Positions 1 to 7,469 of a stretch of 64,000 bases of DNA are shown one piece after another. Both the position numbers and the translations under genes were made by a program. The stretch covers positions 1 to 64,000 of the forward strand of contig JAUNDG010000003.1 in NCBI GenBank assembly GCA_030526195.1. Reading direction: 5' to 3'. Source of the DNA: Lachnospiraceae bacterium. Lineage in GTDB: Bacteria > Bacillota > Clostridia > Lachnospirales > Lachnospiraceae. Below the pieces are notes generated by a model. That model saw only the letters and a list, made by a program, of their open reading frames with translations. It had not been told where the DNA came from and searched no databases. Numbering within the stretch: position 1 is the stretch's first letter; the number at the start of each line of letters is the position of its first letter.

Positions 1-112
1 CCTGATTCTTGCTTATCTTGCTTCATCGCAGGGAACATCGCCCTCTGACGGGCCAGCATATTCCCTGATTCTTGCTTCTCTTGCTTCATCGCAGGGAACA
101 TCGCCCTCAGGT
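1..112. repeat. 63-bp direct repeat, two copies
   Basis: A unit beginning CCTGATTCTTGCTT occurs at 1 and again at 64, with one substitution over the first 48 bases (TTATC against TTCTC). The period is 63 bp. Each unit carries short inverted arms (CCCTG and CAGGG) around a TCTTGCTTC-rich core. No ORF of note covers it. The left copy may extend beyond the window edge, so the array could be longer. Confidence 0.75.
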
Positions 113-116
113 GAGC

Positions 117-181
117 AAAAAAGAAAAAAGACAGAAAAAAAGAGATCTTTGCGGAGATCTCTTTTTTTCTGTCTTTCTTTT
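117..181. terminator. Long bidirectional hairpin terminator
   Basis: An almost perfect palindrome with arms AGACAGAAAAAAAGAGATCT and its complement around the loop TTGCGG. It is A-rich on the left and T-rich on the right, so it can terminate transcription from either side. It lies about 125 bp past the stop of the acyltransferase gene, which reads leftward. Confidence 0.85.
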
Positions 182-304
182 ATGAGGGGGGAGATAGTGA
201 GTGGTCATCACTAATCTGTTAAATAGAATACAGGGGAAATGTGTTCCGAATATGTCCTCACTCGAAAGAAAACATAAACTTATAAAATAAACATAAACAA
301 TTGC

Positions 305-1480
305 TTAAGAGAACGAAAAATGAGTCATCGCCCGGCCTATGCTTTTGACCACAAACCGGCTGACCTTGGTCGCCACAAAGGCCACCACCACCAGCACCAC
401 AAAGTAAATGGCAAAGAGCACGTACTGATGACGGGCGCTGAGGATACCGCCGGCGTATTTCACCATGTAGTCCCCGATCAGCGCATGATGCAGGAGGAAC
501 ATGGCAAAGGACAATTCAGACAGGCGTACAATGAGCCGGTTCACGAAACCGATGACACACTTGCGGCCACTCTTGCCGAACTTATTGGAAGCCACCACTT
601 CCTTTTCAGCCAACGCATCGGGAGATTCGCACTCCGCTCCTCTCGCGCCATGAAACCGCTGCCCCAACGAAGTCACGCTTTCAAAAAGGAACAGCAGGAA
701 AATGAATCCTGACACGCCCATGAAGATGCTCACGATCAATTCATGCATCGGCAGCGGCACCAGGATGGTCACGAGAAATACCGCGCCACTCAAAACGATC
801 GCCGGCACAACCACTTTCGGTTTATAAAACGCCTCGCTCCTCTGCCCACCCGGATACAGCCCACGGCACAGGAACATACCCAGCAGCACCTCCGGGATCC
901 GCATCACAAAGAAATGCGTCCGGGACATTTCAAACGGATAATAAAGATTCAGCAACACAAAAATAATCGTCGTCACCGCCACCGTCACAACCGGTTTCTT
1001 CAAAACACCCAGCCGGAGCAGCGGATACACCAGGTAAATGAGCACGATACAGCCCACAAACCACTCGCCCACGAGATACTGAGTGGACACCACCTCGTTG
1101 AGATACCCGTCCATCCCCAGCAGAGTCCAGATATAACCGGAAGCCGTCCCGCCGGGATCGCCGTGCCGAATCACATAATAATAGATAAAAATGAAGGCAT
1201 AGGCCGTGTAAAACAGCGGATAAATAGACAGCCACCGCTTCTTATAAAATGGCCAGAGCGTCAGCCCCTTCTCCGTGGTCAGCATCAGTGATGCCCCCGA
1301 CAAAATGAAGAAAAATGACACCCCGAACATGGCCACATTGCCGCCGGGAAAATCCATTAAGAAAATGTTCGGGCCGTCGATGGACTGCGCATACCGGAAC
1401 TGATTCCAGTGAAAAACGATGATGGCCAGCATGGCCAGAACCCGGATATAATCCCAGGCGTAAATGCGTTTCTTTTTCAA
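305..1480 (-). CDS. Acyltransferase family 3 membrane protein
   Basis: A 391-residue integral membrane protein of the acyltransferase 3 family, whose members O-acylate sugars of surface glycans or peptidoglycan. The N-terminus has the family Arg-x10-His arrangement (R13 and H24 in the first membrane segment, IVFHWN), and about ten hydrophobic segments follow. The loop around residues 270-305 is hydrophilic and longer than usual. The start is a TTG with AAAGGA about ten bases upstream; an ATG just upstream is out of frame. It stands alone and ends before a strong bidirectional terminator. The acyl donor and acceptor cannot be told from sequence. With so many glycan genes nearby, acylation of the surface polysaccharide is a reasonable guess, not shown. 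Confidence 0.85.
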   Translation of the reverse strand: MKKKRIYAWDYIRVLAMLAIIVFHWNQFRYAQSIDGPNIFLMDFPGGNVAMFGVSFFFILSGASLMLTTEKGLTLWPFYKKRWLSIYPLFYTAYAFIFIYYYVIRHGDPGGTASGYIWTLLGMDGYLNEVVSTQYLVGEWFVGCIVLIYLVYPLLRLGVLKKPVVTVAVTTIIFVLLNLYYPFEMSRTHFFVMRIPEVLLGMFLCRGLYPGGQRSEAFYKPKVVVPAIVLSGAVFLVTILVPLPMHELIVSIFMGVSGFIFLLFLFESVTSLGQRFHGARGAECESPDALAEKEVVASNKFGKSGRKCVIGFVNRLIVRLSELSFAMFLLHHALIGDYMVKYAGGILSARHQYVLFAIYFVVLVVVAFVATKVSRFVVKSIGRAMTHFSFS

Positions 1481-1600
1481 ACCATTCGGTCCTTTCGCGA
1501 CTGTACATCCTCTGTGTCTTCACATCTGAAGATCACTGATAACAGAGAACTAACTGCTGAAGGGAACACATTGACTCAGCTGTCGTCTTGTCATTCTGTT

Positions 1601-1777
1601 TCAGATGAAACGGTTCTTCTCATGGTCATAAGCATAGCCAACCATGGCCAGCTTTGAGGCAATCTCATTTTCATCAACCATAGCGGCCGCAGCCAACTCC
1701 GCAAGGGACGGGAAGTTGTCCCGCAGCTGTGTGTTGACGTAGCTCAGTAAAATAATCGGATCCTTCGGTAAAGTCAT
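1601..1777 (-). CDS. DUF4250 family small protein
   Basis: A 58-residue protein starting MTLPKDPIILLSYVNTQLRD and ending with a YxYDxxxNxF-type tail. This matches my memory of the DUF4250 family, small proteins of unknown function common in Lachnospiraceae and relatives. The start was placed at the internal ATG (1777) because AGCAGG lies eight bases upstream and the family begins there; a longer in-frame ORF reaching 1846 has no support. The fold looks like a small helical, winged-helix-like domain, but that is inference. It is a single gene between the acyltransferase and uppP. Confidence 0.75.
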   Translation of the reverse strand: MTLPKDPIILLSYVNTQLRDNFPSLAELAAAAMVDENEIASKLAMVGYAYDHEKNRFI

Positions 1778-1886
1778 TTTTAAAACCTGCTTTCTGTGTA
1801 TTCTCGCATCCGTGTATCGGCATGTGCCATACCGAATGTCTTTCATTTCATCAATATTTGAGTCACTCGATCATAGCCTGATCATA

Positions 1887-1935
1887 AATAAAACACATCG
1901 GGGCCGATGCCTCATTTTTGAAAATGGGGCTGTGT
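1887..1935 (-). terminator. Hairpin terminator after uppP
   Basis: On the minus strand a GCCCCATTTT...AAAATGAGGC hairpin and a following ATCGGCCCCGAT palindrome, then TGTTTTATTT, directly after the uppP stop codon. The stem contains both orientations of the CATTTTC/GAAAATG word discussed in the findings. Confidence 0.65.
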
Positions 1936-2786
1936 CAGGCACCGGCGGCCAGGGTCTTCACGGCAAAGTAAATGAGGATCAGGGCGCCCAGGACGATGCG
2001 GTACCAGCCAAAGACTTTGAAGTCGTGACGGCGGATGAAGTTCATCAGGAACTTGATCACGAAGAGGGACACCACGAATGCCACCAGCATACCGACAAGG
2101 AGGAAAAGCACCTCTGTCCCGGTGAAATGGAACCCAAACTTCACCAGTTTGAGAAGGCTGGCGCCGGCCATGACCGGAACAGCCAGGAAGAAGGTGTATT
2201 CAGAAGCCGTTTTGCGGTTCATGCCCAGCATGAGACCGCCGAGGATCGTGGCGCCGGAGCGGGATGTGCCGGGAATCAGCGCCAGCACCTGGAACACACC
2301 CACCAGAAGGGCGGTCTTCCATGTGATCTGAGAAATCTTCTCAATCTGTGCTTCGCGATTTCGGAAATGGTTTTCCACCACAATAAACAGCACACCGTAA
2401 ATGACCAGCATGAGAGCCACCACGACATAGTTATAAAAATGTTCATCCAGCCAATCGTCCAGGGGCAGGCCAATGATGATGGCCGGCACGCAGGACACAA
2501 AGATCTTAAGCCACATGTTGATCTTGCGCGGCGACATGACTTTGGCGATGCCGGTGCGGTTCGGGTCCGGTTTGTGGAAGGGCCAGAGGCGCTTGAAAAA
2601 CAGCAGGACCACCGCCAGGATGGCGCCAAGCTGAATGACCACCATGAACATTTCCTTAAATTCCGGGGACACATTCAGTTTCACAAATTCGTCCAGCAAG
2701 ATCATGTGGCCGGTGGAACTGATGGGCAGCCATTCGGTGATGCCCTCCACGATGCCCAGCAGGATAACCTTTAAGATTTCTAACAT
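1935..2786 (-). CDS. uppP: Undecaprenyl-diphosphate phosphatase UppP (BacA)
   Basis: A 283-residue polytopic membrane enzyme that dephosphorylates undecaprenyl pyrophosphate, so that the lipid carrier can be reused for peptidoglycan and polysaccharide synthesis. The two family signatures are clear: an EGITEWLPISSTGH block at residues 14-27 and PGTSRSG at 172-178, which hold the catalytic Glu, Ser, His and Arg. Length is normal. The start at 2786 is set by AAAGGAG eight bases upstream; a longer ORF start at 2837 lacks a ribosome site. Its job fits the window, since each exported undecaprenyl-linked chain later releases the carrier as pyrophosphate. It was once named for bacitracin resistance. 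Confidence 0.95.
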   Translation of the reverse strand: MLEILKVILLGIVEGITEWLPISSTGHMILLDEFVKLNVSPEFKEMFMVVIQLGAILAVVLLFFKRLWPFHKPDPNRTGIAKVMSPRKINMWLKIFVSCVPAIIIGLPLDDWLDEHFYNYVVVALMLVIYGVLFIVVENHFRNREAQIEKISQITWKTALLVGVFQVLALIPGTSRSGATILGGLMLGMNRKTASEYTFFLAVPVMAGASLLKLVKFGFHFTGTEVLFLLVGMLVAFVVSLFVIKFLMNFIRRHDFKVFGWYRIVLGALILIYFAVKTLAAGA

Positions 2787-2859
2787 GATGTTGTCTCCTT
2801 TTGATGGTGCTATTGCGAGGCACCACAAATCTCTCATCAGATATGAACAATACAGGCAC

Positions 2860-2889
2860 GTGTACGCCCCCAGGGGGCACCGTGTACAC
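2860..2889 (-). promoter_or_regulatory. Stable hairpin in the uppP leader
   Basis: GTGTAC and GTACAC flank GCCCCC and GGGGGC to give a strong hairpin about 75 bases before the uppP start. A TATAAT box on the minus strand at 2980-2985 (with only a weak -35) would put this hairpin inside an untranslated leader of roughly 185 bases. The role is unknown; an RNA control element is possible. Confidence 0.45.
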
Positions 2890-3049
2890 TTCGCCCTTTA
2901 TACGAAAGCCATAACTCTCTGCAACAATTAATTGGTCTATTGAAATAGCTTTCCCGGCAGAAAAATGGCCTACCTTTCTATTATAATGCATGAACTCATT
3001 TCCGTCATTTGTCGTATGAAACTTTTTCCAAAAAAATGAGAAAAAAGTG

Positions 3050-3078
3050 TTGACGGACGCCTCCTGTGATGGTAAGAT
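3050..3078 (+). promoter_or_regulatory. Promoter of first tRNA-Leu gene
   Basis: TTGACG at 3050-3055 and TAAGAT at 3073-3078, separated by 17 bases, 11 bases before the mature tRNA start. Confidence 0.85.
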
Positions 3079-3089
3079 ACCTTTTGTCC

Positions 3090-3173
3090 GCAGGGGTGGC
3101 GGAATTGGCAGACGCGCAGGCTTCAGGTGCCTGTGGCAGCAATGTCGTGTGGGTTCAAGTCCCATCCCCTGCA
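3090..3173 (+). tRNA. tRNA-Leu(CAG), copy 1
   Basis: A class II tRNA of 84 bases. The acceptor stem is GCAGGGG paired with CCCCTGC, the anticodon arm is CAGGC-TTCAGGT-GCCTG with anticodon CAG, there is a long variable arm, and the T loop is GGTTCAAGTCC. The discriminator base is A at 3173; the following bases are CGA, so CCA is not encoded and must be added. It has its own promoter and terminator and is identical to the copy 226 bp downstream. Confidence 0.97.
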
Positions 3174-3177
3174 CGAG

Positions 3178-3213
3178 GGATCATCGCGAAAGCGATGGTC
3201 CTTTTCTTTTTTT
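3178..3213 (+). terminator. Terminator of first tRNA-Leu gene
   Basis: GGATCATCGC-GAAA-GCGATGGTCC hairpin with a GNRA-type loop (3178-3201), followed by TTTTCTTTTTTT. Confidence 0.9.
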
Positions 3214-3275
3214 CCGAAGCCAGATATCCACTTATACCGGGTGACCTGATATGTTGTATTTGGCGAAAAAAGGTG

Positions 3276-3304
3276 TTGACGGGGATACCGAAAAATGCTA
3301 TTAT
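3276..3304 (+). promoter_or_regulatory. Promoter of second tRNA-Leu gene
   Basis: TTGACG at 3276-3281 and TATTAT at 3299-3304 with a 17-base spacer. An overlapping TATAAT at 3302-3307 would give a 20-base spacer and is less likely. Confidence 0.8.
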
Positions 3305-3315
3305 AATCGTTGTCC

Positions 3316-3399
3316 GCAGGGGTGGCGGAATTGGCAGACGCGCAGGCTTCAGGTGCCTGTGGCAGCAATGTCGTGTGGGTTCAAGTCCCATCCCCTGCA
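3316..3399 (+). tRNA. tRNA-Leu(CAG), copy 2
   Basis: Identical over all 84 bases to copy 1: anticodon CAG, class II variable arm, no encoded CCA. The duplicated block includes the bases just before the gene and the terminator hairpin, so it arose by local duplication. The promoter spacers have diverged. Leu CTG is a common codon in the surrounding genes, which may favour a double dose. Confidence 0.97.
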
Positions 3400-3403
3400 C
3401 GAA

Positions 3404-3436
3404 GGATCATCGCGAAAGCGATGGTCCTTTTTCTTT
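3404..3436 (+). terminator. Terminator of second tRNA-Leu gene
   Basis: Same GGATCATCGC-GAAA-GCGATGGTCC hairpin as after copy 1 (3404-3427), followed by TTTTTCTTT. Confidence 0.88.
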
Positions 3437-3472
3437 ATCAAAAATAGGCGTTATCAGGCAAAACGCATCGAA

Positions 3473-3517
3473 AAAACCGCCAGTCCCTTGAAAAAATGAG
3501 GGCTCCGGCGGTTTTAT
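3473..3517 (+). terminator. Second hairpin terminator after the tRNA genes
   Basis: ACCGCC at 3476 pairs with GGCGGT at 3507-3512, with an inner CCCT/AGGG pairing, and is followed by TTT and an AT-rich stretch. It likely backs up the tRNA terminator. Confidence 0.65.
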
Positions 3518-3528
3518 GTTATAAAAAG

Positions 3529-3558
3529 CGGACACGTGCCCGGAAGGTTACGTGTCCG
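3529..3558. terminator. Bidirectional terminator between tRNAs and hydrolase gene
   Basis: CGGACACGT and ACGTGTCCG form a nine-pair stem. On the plus strand it is followed by TTTTG, on the minus strand by CTTTTTAT. It would end the lspA-hydrolase operon, whose last stop is at 3597. Confidence 0.8.
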
Positions 3559-3596
3559 TTTTGTCATCTACTCTTCTTTTGAAGTAATTGTCGCAG

Positions 3597-4346
3597 TCAA
3601 GCCGCCCGGTTTTGGATCCAGTCAGCGATCGCATCTGCGGTTATCGTCTGCTGCTCTTCCGGGGTTATGGTGGCTGTACCATCGCCCTTCTGCTCACCAT
3701 AGGAACCAAAGTAAGCATGACAGCCGCCGGCGATCTCTATTTCCGTTAAATCAGAGGATATGAAGTTCTTGTTCGCCTCATACTTCTCCCGATTCATCAC
3801 TTCGTCTTCCCTGCCGTAAATTGACAGTACCGGCAGCTGATCCTGAGACAAATCCTTCGTTGAATAAGCTCCCAGAAGAATAAGGCCTTCGTACTCATCC
3901 GGGTTCTTGGCCACATGAATGGCCGCTGCGGCACCACCAAGAGAATGGCCGGCCATGTACCAGTCTTCTATCTCTGAGAATGCCTCTTTGAAACCCTTGG
4001 CTCGATTGGTGTCCAGGATAGCCAGATTGCCGGGCATGGGCACCAAAACCGCCGTCATGCCTCTTTGGGCCAGTTTTTCCATCAGCGGTGCATACGCACT
4101 GCACTCCACCTTGCCGCCGGGATAAAAGATGATCCCGGTCCGGGCAGCATTATTTTCATAAGAAGGTTCGAAAATGAGGGCCGCTTTATCGCCGGTGGAT
4201 ACGGTGACCGTTTCCACCGGATTTTGGAGGCTGTTGTCTGCGCTCTCATCCGCCCGATAAAAAATGTTCAGGTAAATGACCGCGATCGCCATAAGAGCGA
4301 TCAGGATCACCACCAGTATTTTCAGTGCTTGACGCGATTTCTTCAT
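3597..4346 (-). CDS. Membrane-anchored alpha/beta hydrolase
   Basis: A 249-residue protein with one N-terminal membrane segment (about residues 9-29) and an extracytoplasmic alpha/beta-hydrolase domain. The nucleophile elbow is GHSLGG with Ser135; the likely acid is Asp181 (GREDEV) and the likely base His210 (GGCHAYFG), so the catalytic triad is complete. Such proteins act as esterases, lipases or amidases; the substrate is not evident. It starts three bases after the stop of the lspA-like gene, so the two are cotranscribed, and a bidirectional terminator follows. The small size and anchor suggest action at the outer face of the membrane. Confidence 0.8.
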   Translation of the reverse strand: MKKSRQALKILVVILIALMAIAVIYLNIFYRADESADNSLQNPVETVTVSTGDKAALIFEPSYENNAARTGIIFYPGGKVECSAYAPLMEKLAQRGMTAVLVPMPGNLAILDTNRAKGFKEAFSEIEDWYMAGHSLGGAAAAIHVAKNPDEYEGLILLGAYSTKDLSQDQLPVLSIYGREDEVMNREKYEANKNFISSDLTEIEIAGGCHAYFGSYGEQKGDGTATITPEEQQTITADAIADWIQNRAA

Positions 4347-4349
4347 ATA

Positions 4350-4841
4350 TTAATCATCTCTTTTCATGTCTGTCCGCCGCAGTTCATGAATCTTCTTCAC
4401 CAGTTCTCCCAGCGCCACAAAGAAGGCCCCCAGGAAAATAAAAAGGTCCGCCACATTATAGACGAGCCTTGTGAAGTTCTTCCCCACTTTGAAGCGCAGG
4501 AAATCCGTCACATGGCCGCGGGTGAGGCGGTCGTTGAGATTCCCCAGGCCGCCGGCCAACACCAGCGTGCTGCCCAGACGCAGGAAAATGTTATCCTTCC
4601 GCCATTTATAGATCAGGCTCTGCACAAATGAAAGAAAGGCCATGCCGGCTGCCATGACCTTAACAAGACGCCGGCCGCCAAAATAGCCGCCGGCTGTCCC
4701 TTCATTATTGATTCTTTGCAAAGCCATTTTGCCTCCCGGCAACACCTTAAGGTCGCCATTTAAGGGAAGGCGCGCTTCGGCCAGGCGCTTGGTGATATAG
4801 TCGGACAGAAAAGCCAGACATCCGATGGACGCAATCTTCAT
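4350..4841 (-). CDS. lspA: Signal peptidase II-like protein (LspA family)
   Basis: A 163-residue membrane protein with the two aspartate signatures of prolipoprotein signal peptidase: GGLGNLNDRL followed by HVTDF (Asp113) and YNVADLF (Asp132). These two Asp residues form the aspartyl protease dyad that cleaves lipoprotein signal peptides in the membrane. The N-terminal half is less typical: a long polar loop at residues 24-60 and a weak first membrane segment. AAGGAG precedes the start by five bases. It heads a two-gene operon with the hydrolase. It may be the main LspA or a divergent paralogue of the same family; the catalytic part is convincing, the exact role less so. Confidence 0.75.
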   Translation of the reverse strand: MKIASIGCLAFLSDYITKRLAEARLPLNGDLKVLPGGKMALQRINNEGTAGGYFGGRRLVKVMAAGMAFLSFVQSLIYKWRKDNIFLRLGSTLVLAGGLGNLNDRLTRGHVTDFLRFKVGKNFTRLVYNVADLFIFLGAFFVALGELVKKIHELRRTDMKRDD

Positions 4842-4932
4842 CTGTTCTCCTTATCGTATCTGTCGATCATGGTCATCAATAGCTGTCAAGAGCATCGGAC
4901 AGCCGTATCAATCTATGATCGATCATATTTTT

Positions 4933-5475
4933 TCAAGCTTCTTCTGAAGTCTCTGCCTTCTCAGCTTCCAGAGTCGCCTTGGCCTCTTCAATGGCATCCA
5001 GGACCTCCGGATGAATTTCCGGTACCGGTGCCTCGCCATCCTCCACCGGGATGTCGAACACAGTCGGAGCCGGGGCTTCTTCAGCCGGCGCTTCCTCAGC
5101 CTTCACGATTTCCGGCAGTTTTGTGCCGCAGTGACCGCAGAAAATAGCATCTTCTGTCTGTTCCTTCCCACAGTTCGGGCAGAAACGTTCGCCCTTCAGA
5201 TCGGAAATGTTAGCCTTCAGGGCTTCCACTGTCCGTTCATGTGCCAGGATGGTGTCCAGCATGGCCTTCACATCCGGGCCAAATTCCACACCTTCCTTAT
5301 ACTGAGCCAGAACCAGCTCACCAACAGCTGTGCAGGATTCCTTGATGGCCTTGTTTTCGCCGGCAATCTGCATGTTCAGCTTCTGAACCTCCACAAATAC
5401 AGAGGACTTATCCGCTGCCTGCTGCGCTGTCTCTGAAATCTTCTTACCGATTTTGCTGAAGAAATCTTCTGCCAT
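4933..5475 (-). CDS. Zinc-ribbon protein with helical N-domain
   Basis: A 180-residue cytoplasmic protein. Residues 1-95 are predicted helical or coiled coil and begin MAEDFFSKIGKKISETAQQ, a pattern common to small zinc-ribbon proteins of Clostridia. Cys99, Cys102, Cys113 and Cys116 form a CxxC-x10-CxxC zinc ribbon (FCPNCG, FCGHCG). The C-terminus is rich in Glu, Ala and Pro and probably disordered. The start at 5475 follows AGGAGG; the longer ORF start at 5514 is not supported. Function unknown. It stands alone downstream of clpX, with the short repeats of 5570-5678 between them. Confidence 0.8.
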   Translation of the reverse strand: MAEDFFSKIGKKISETAQQAADKSSVFVEVQKLNMQIAGENKAIKESCTAVGELVLAQYKEGVEFGPDVKAMLDTILAHERTVEALKANISDLKGERFCPNCGKEQTEDAIFCGHCGTKLPEIVKAEEAPAEEAPAPTVFDIPVEDGEAPVPEIHPEVLDAIEEAKATLEAEKAETSEEA

Positions 5476-5569
5476 AATGTTCCCTCCTATGTAAATGTCA
5501 TGCGACAGCACCATCGACTCGATGCCTATGTTCCGTCGCTACCCTTTGTTCTATTGTTGTATACCGTGC

Positions 5570-5678
5570 CATTTTCTGAAAATGACCCATCGCAGCCACT
5601 GCACCATTTTCTAAAAAATGAATCATCGCTGCCACCGGTTTCATTTTCAAAAATAAGCTATTGCAGTCCATTCATGTC
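5570..5678. repeat. Three imperfect 35-37-bp repeats between clpX and the zinc-ribbon gene
   Basis: CATTTTC starts at 5570, 5605 and 5642. Each is followed by an A-rich arm (GAAAATGA, AAAAATGA, AAAAATAA) that makes a short hairpin, and then by a CATCGCAGC-like segment (CATCGCAGC, CATCGCTGC, CTATTGCAG). No ORF is convincing here. The array lies just past the clpX stop at 5693 and may take part in ending clpX transcription. Confidence 0.55.
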
Positions 5679-5692
5679 TTGCGGAAACAAGC

Positions 5693-7138
5693 TCAGCACT
5701 GGCCGCGCAGGATAATGCGGGGGCCGCCGGTGCCGTTCACATAGGCTTCGGTGATGATCACCTGGCCAATGTTGTCGTCCTTCGGAATCTCGTACATGAT
5801 GTCCAGCATAAATTCCTCGATGATGGCACGCAGAGCGCGGGCACCGGTCTTCTTTTCCTTAGCCTTGCGGGCGATGGCACGCAGGGCGCCTTCTTCGAAG
5901 TCCAGCTTGACCTCGTCCATGGCCAGCAGCTGCTTGTACTGCTTGAGGATAGCGTTCCGGGGCTCGGCCAGGACACGCACCAGCATCTCTTCGGTCAGGT
6001 CCTCCAGGGTGGTGATCACCGGCAGACGGCCCAGGAATTCCGGGATCATGCCGAACTGTCTTAAGTCCTCGGAAGTGACCTTCATAAGCAGATTCGGGTC
6101 ATCATCGTATTTATCCTTCAGGTCGGCATGGAAGCCGATGGAAGATTCCTTTGTCAGACGTTCCTTGATGATATCTTCGAGAGCCGGGAAGGCGCCGCCG
6201 CAAATGAAGAGAATGTTGCGAGTGTTGACCATTTTCATGGGCACCATGGCATTCTTGCTGCTGGCTCCCACCGGAACCTCGATCTCAGCGCCCTCCAGGA
6301 GCTTGAGCATGCCCTGCTGGACCGCTTCACCGCTGACGTCGCGCTGATTGGTGTTCTTTTTCTTGGCGATCTTATCGATCTCGTCGATGAAGACGATGCC
6401 GTGCTCAGCCTTGGCCACATTGTTGCCCGCCGCTGCCAGCAATTTGGAAATGACGCTCTCGATGTCATCACCGATGTAACCGGCCTCCGTGAGGGAGGTG
6501 GCATCCGTCATAGCCAGAGGCACATCCAGAAGACGTGCCAGGGTTTTGACAAGATAGGTCTTGCCGCTGCCGGTGGGACCGATGAGCAGGATGTTGGACT
6601 TTTCGATCTCAACGCCTTCCATCTCCGGATCCGGAATGTGCGGATGCTCTAAGTCAATGCCCTCTTCCTTTTCCTTCTCTGACTCAATGATACGCTTGTA
6701 ATGATTATAAACCGCCACGGAAACGACCTTTTTCGCCCGTTCCTGGCCCACCACGTAACGATCCAGTTTTTCCTTGATCTTGTGGGGCGGCGGCACATTT
6801 TTAAGTTCAAATTTGACCGGTTCTTCTGTATCCTCCTGCACGTCTGTCATGGGCATGAAGCCGCCAAGGTTGGACAAATCCAGTGTCATGTGGGGAATGT
6901 TCTGCAGAAGGCTGCCCAGATCGAAGGGGTTGTTCTTCACTTCATTCATGCTCTTCTGCATGCAATCCTGGCAAATGCACATGCCGGGCATCATTTCAAT
7001 GATCTTGCCGGCCACACTTTCCGGGCGGCGGCACATGCTGCAGATCTTTTCCTCTGTATTCTTTTTCTCATCAGTGGTGTCATTGTTGTCGTCTTCAGGC
7101 ACCACTTCGAGATAATCCTTTGTCTGATCGTCGTTCAT
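5693..7138 (-). CDS. clpX: ClpX, ATPase subunit of Clp protease
   Basis: A 481-residue AAA+ unfoldase that feeds proteins to ClpP. The N-terminal zinc-binding domain has Cys33, Cys36, Cys56 and Cys59. The ATPase core shows Walker A GPTGSGKT (187-194), pore loop GYIG (220-223, GYVG in E. coli), Walker B VFIDEID (249-255), the RDVSGE second pore loop and sensor regions. The ClpP-docking IGF loop is intact at 334-336. It is about 60 residues longer than E. coli ClpX, from an acidic N-terminal tail, a longer linker after the zinc domain and an acidic insert before Walker A (about 152-178). AAGGAAAT lies near the ATG, with a promoter at 7171-7198. No clpP or lon is adjacent, so it is monocistronic here. 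Confidence 0.95.
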   Translation of the reverse strand: MNDDQTKDYLEVVPEDDNNDTTDEKKNTEEKICSMCRRPESVAGKIIEMMPGMCICQDCMQKSMNEVKNNPFDLGSLLQNIPHMTLDLSNLGGFMPMTDVQEDTEEPVKFELKNVPPPHKIKEKLDRYVVGQERAKKVVSVAVYNHYKRIIESEKEKEEGIDLEHPHIPDPEMEGVEIEKSNILLIGPTGSGKTYLVKTLARLLDVPLAMTDATSLTEAGYIGDDIESVISKLLAAAGNNVAKAEHGIVFIDEIDKIAKKKNTNQRDVSGEAVQQGMLKLLEGAEIEVPVGASSKNAMVPMKMVNTRNILFICGGAFPALEDIIKERLTKESSIGFHADLKDKYDDDPNLLMKVTSEDLRQFGMIPEFLGRLPVITTLEDLTEEMLVRVLAEPRNAILKQYKQLLAMDEVKLDFEEGALRAIARKAKEKKTGARALRAIIEEFMLDIMYEIPKDDNIGQVIITEAYVNGTGGPRIILRGQC

Positions 7139-7170
7139 ATATCATTTCCTTTTTGGGTTTAGTCCCATTC

Positions 7171-7198
7171 ATTATAACACTCAGACGAAGCCAGACAA
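7171..7198 (-). promoter_or_regulatory. clpX promoter
   Basis: On the minus strand TTGTCT (7193-7198) and TATAAT (7171-7176) with a 16-base spacer, about 33 bases before the clpX start. Confidence 0.75.
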
Positions 7199-7310
7199 GT
7201 GAACATTTTCTAAAGCGCCGGTGAGCCAAAGCTGCACCGGCGCCCACATCTCATTGGAGGAGATGGCGCCTCCCGCACCGCGAAAATGGTACCGTTGGCG
7301 CTGTATCATT

Positions 7311-7469
7311 GTAAAGCGGACACTCGCAATACGCTATGCTCCTTGCTCGTGAACCGCAGCTACCTTCGGTAGCCCATCAGCAGGGCTTTCCCTGCTGATG
7401 CAAGCATCCCCCGTAACCTTCACTTTAAAGTCTGCATCTTTGAAGCGGGGGAATGCTTGCTGCAGTTCA
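7311..7469 (-). repeat. Structured intergenic element, copy A, after htrA
   Basis: About 160 bp that begins at the htrA stop codon when read on the minus strand. It closely matches 10524-10685, and its stop-proximal part matches 26195-26250. It folds into at least three hairpins: GCAAGCAT/ATGCTTGC with CCCCC/GGGGG, CATCAGCAGGG/CCCTGCTGATG, and GCTACC/GGTAGC. No transposase is near. The bases between here and the clpX promoter (7200-7310) hold only a weak hairpin. Confidence 0.75.

Noticed and set aside
1812..2774. 320-residue plus-strand ORF opposite uppP
   Set aside because: It is the complement of a clear uppP gene, rich in His and Gln in the way of antisense frames, and has no ribosome site.
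2656..3174. 172-residue minus-strand ORF through the uppP leader and a tRNA gene
   Set aside because: It crosses a tRNA gene and its promoter and runs into uppP out of frame; no ribosome site.
3066..3499. Plus-strand ORFs containing GGGIGRRAGF-like peptides
   Set aside because: These are translations of the two tRNA-Leu genes, a well-known annotation artefact.
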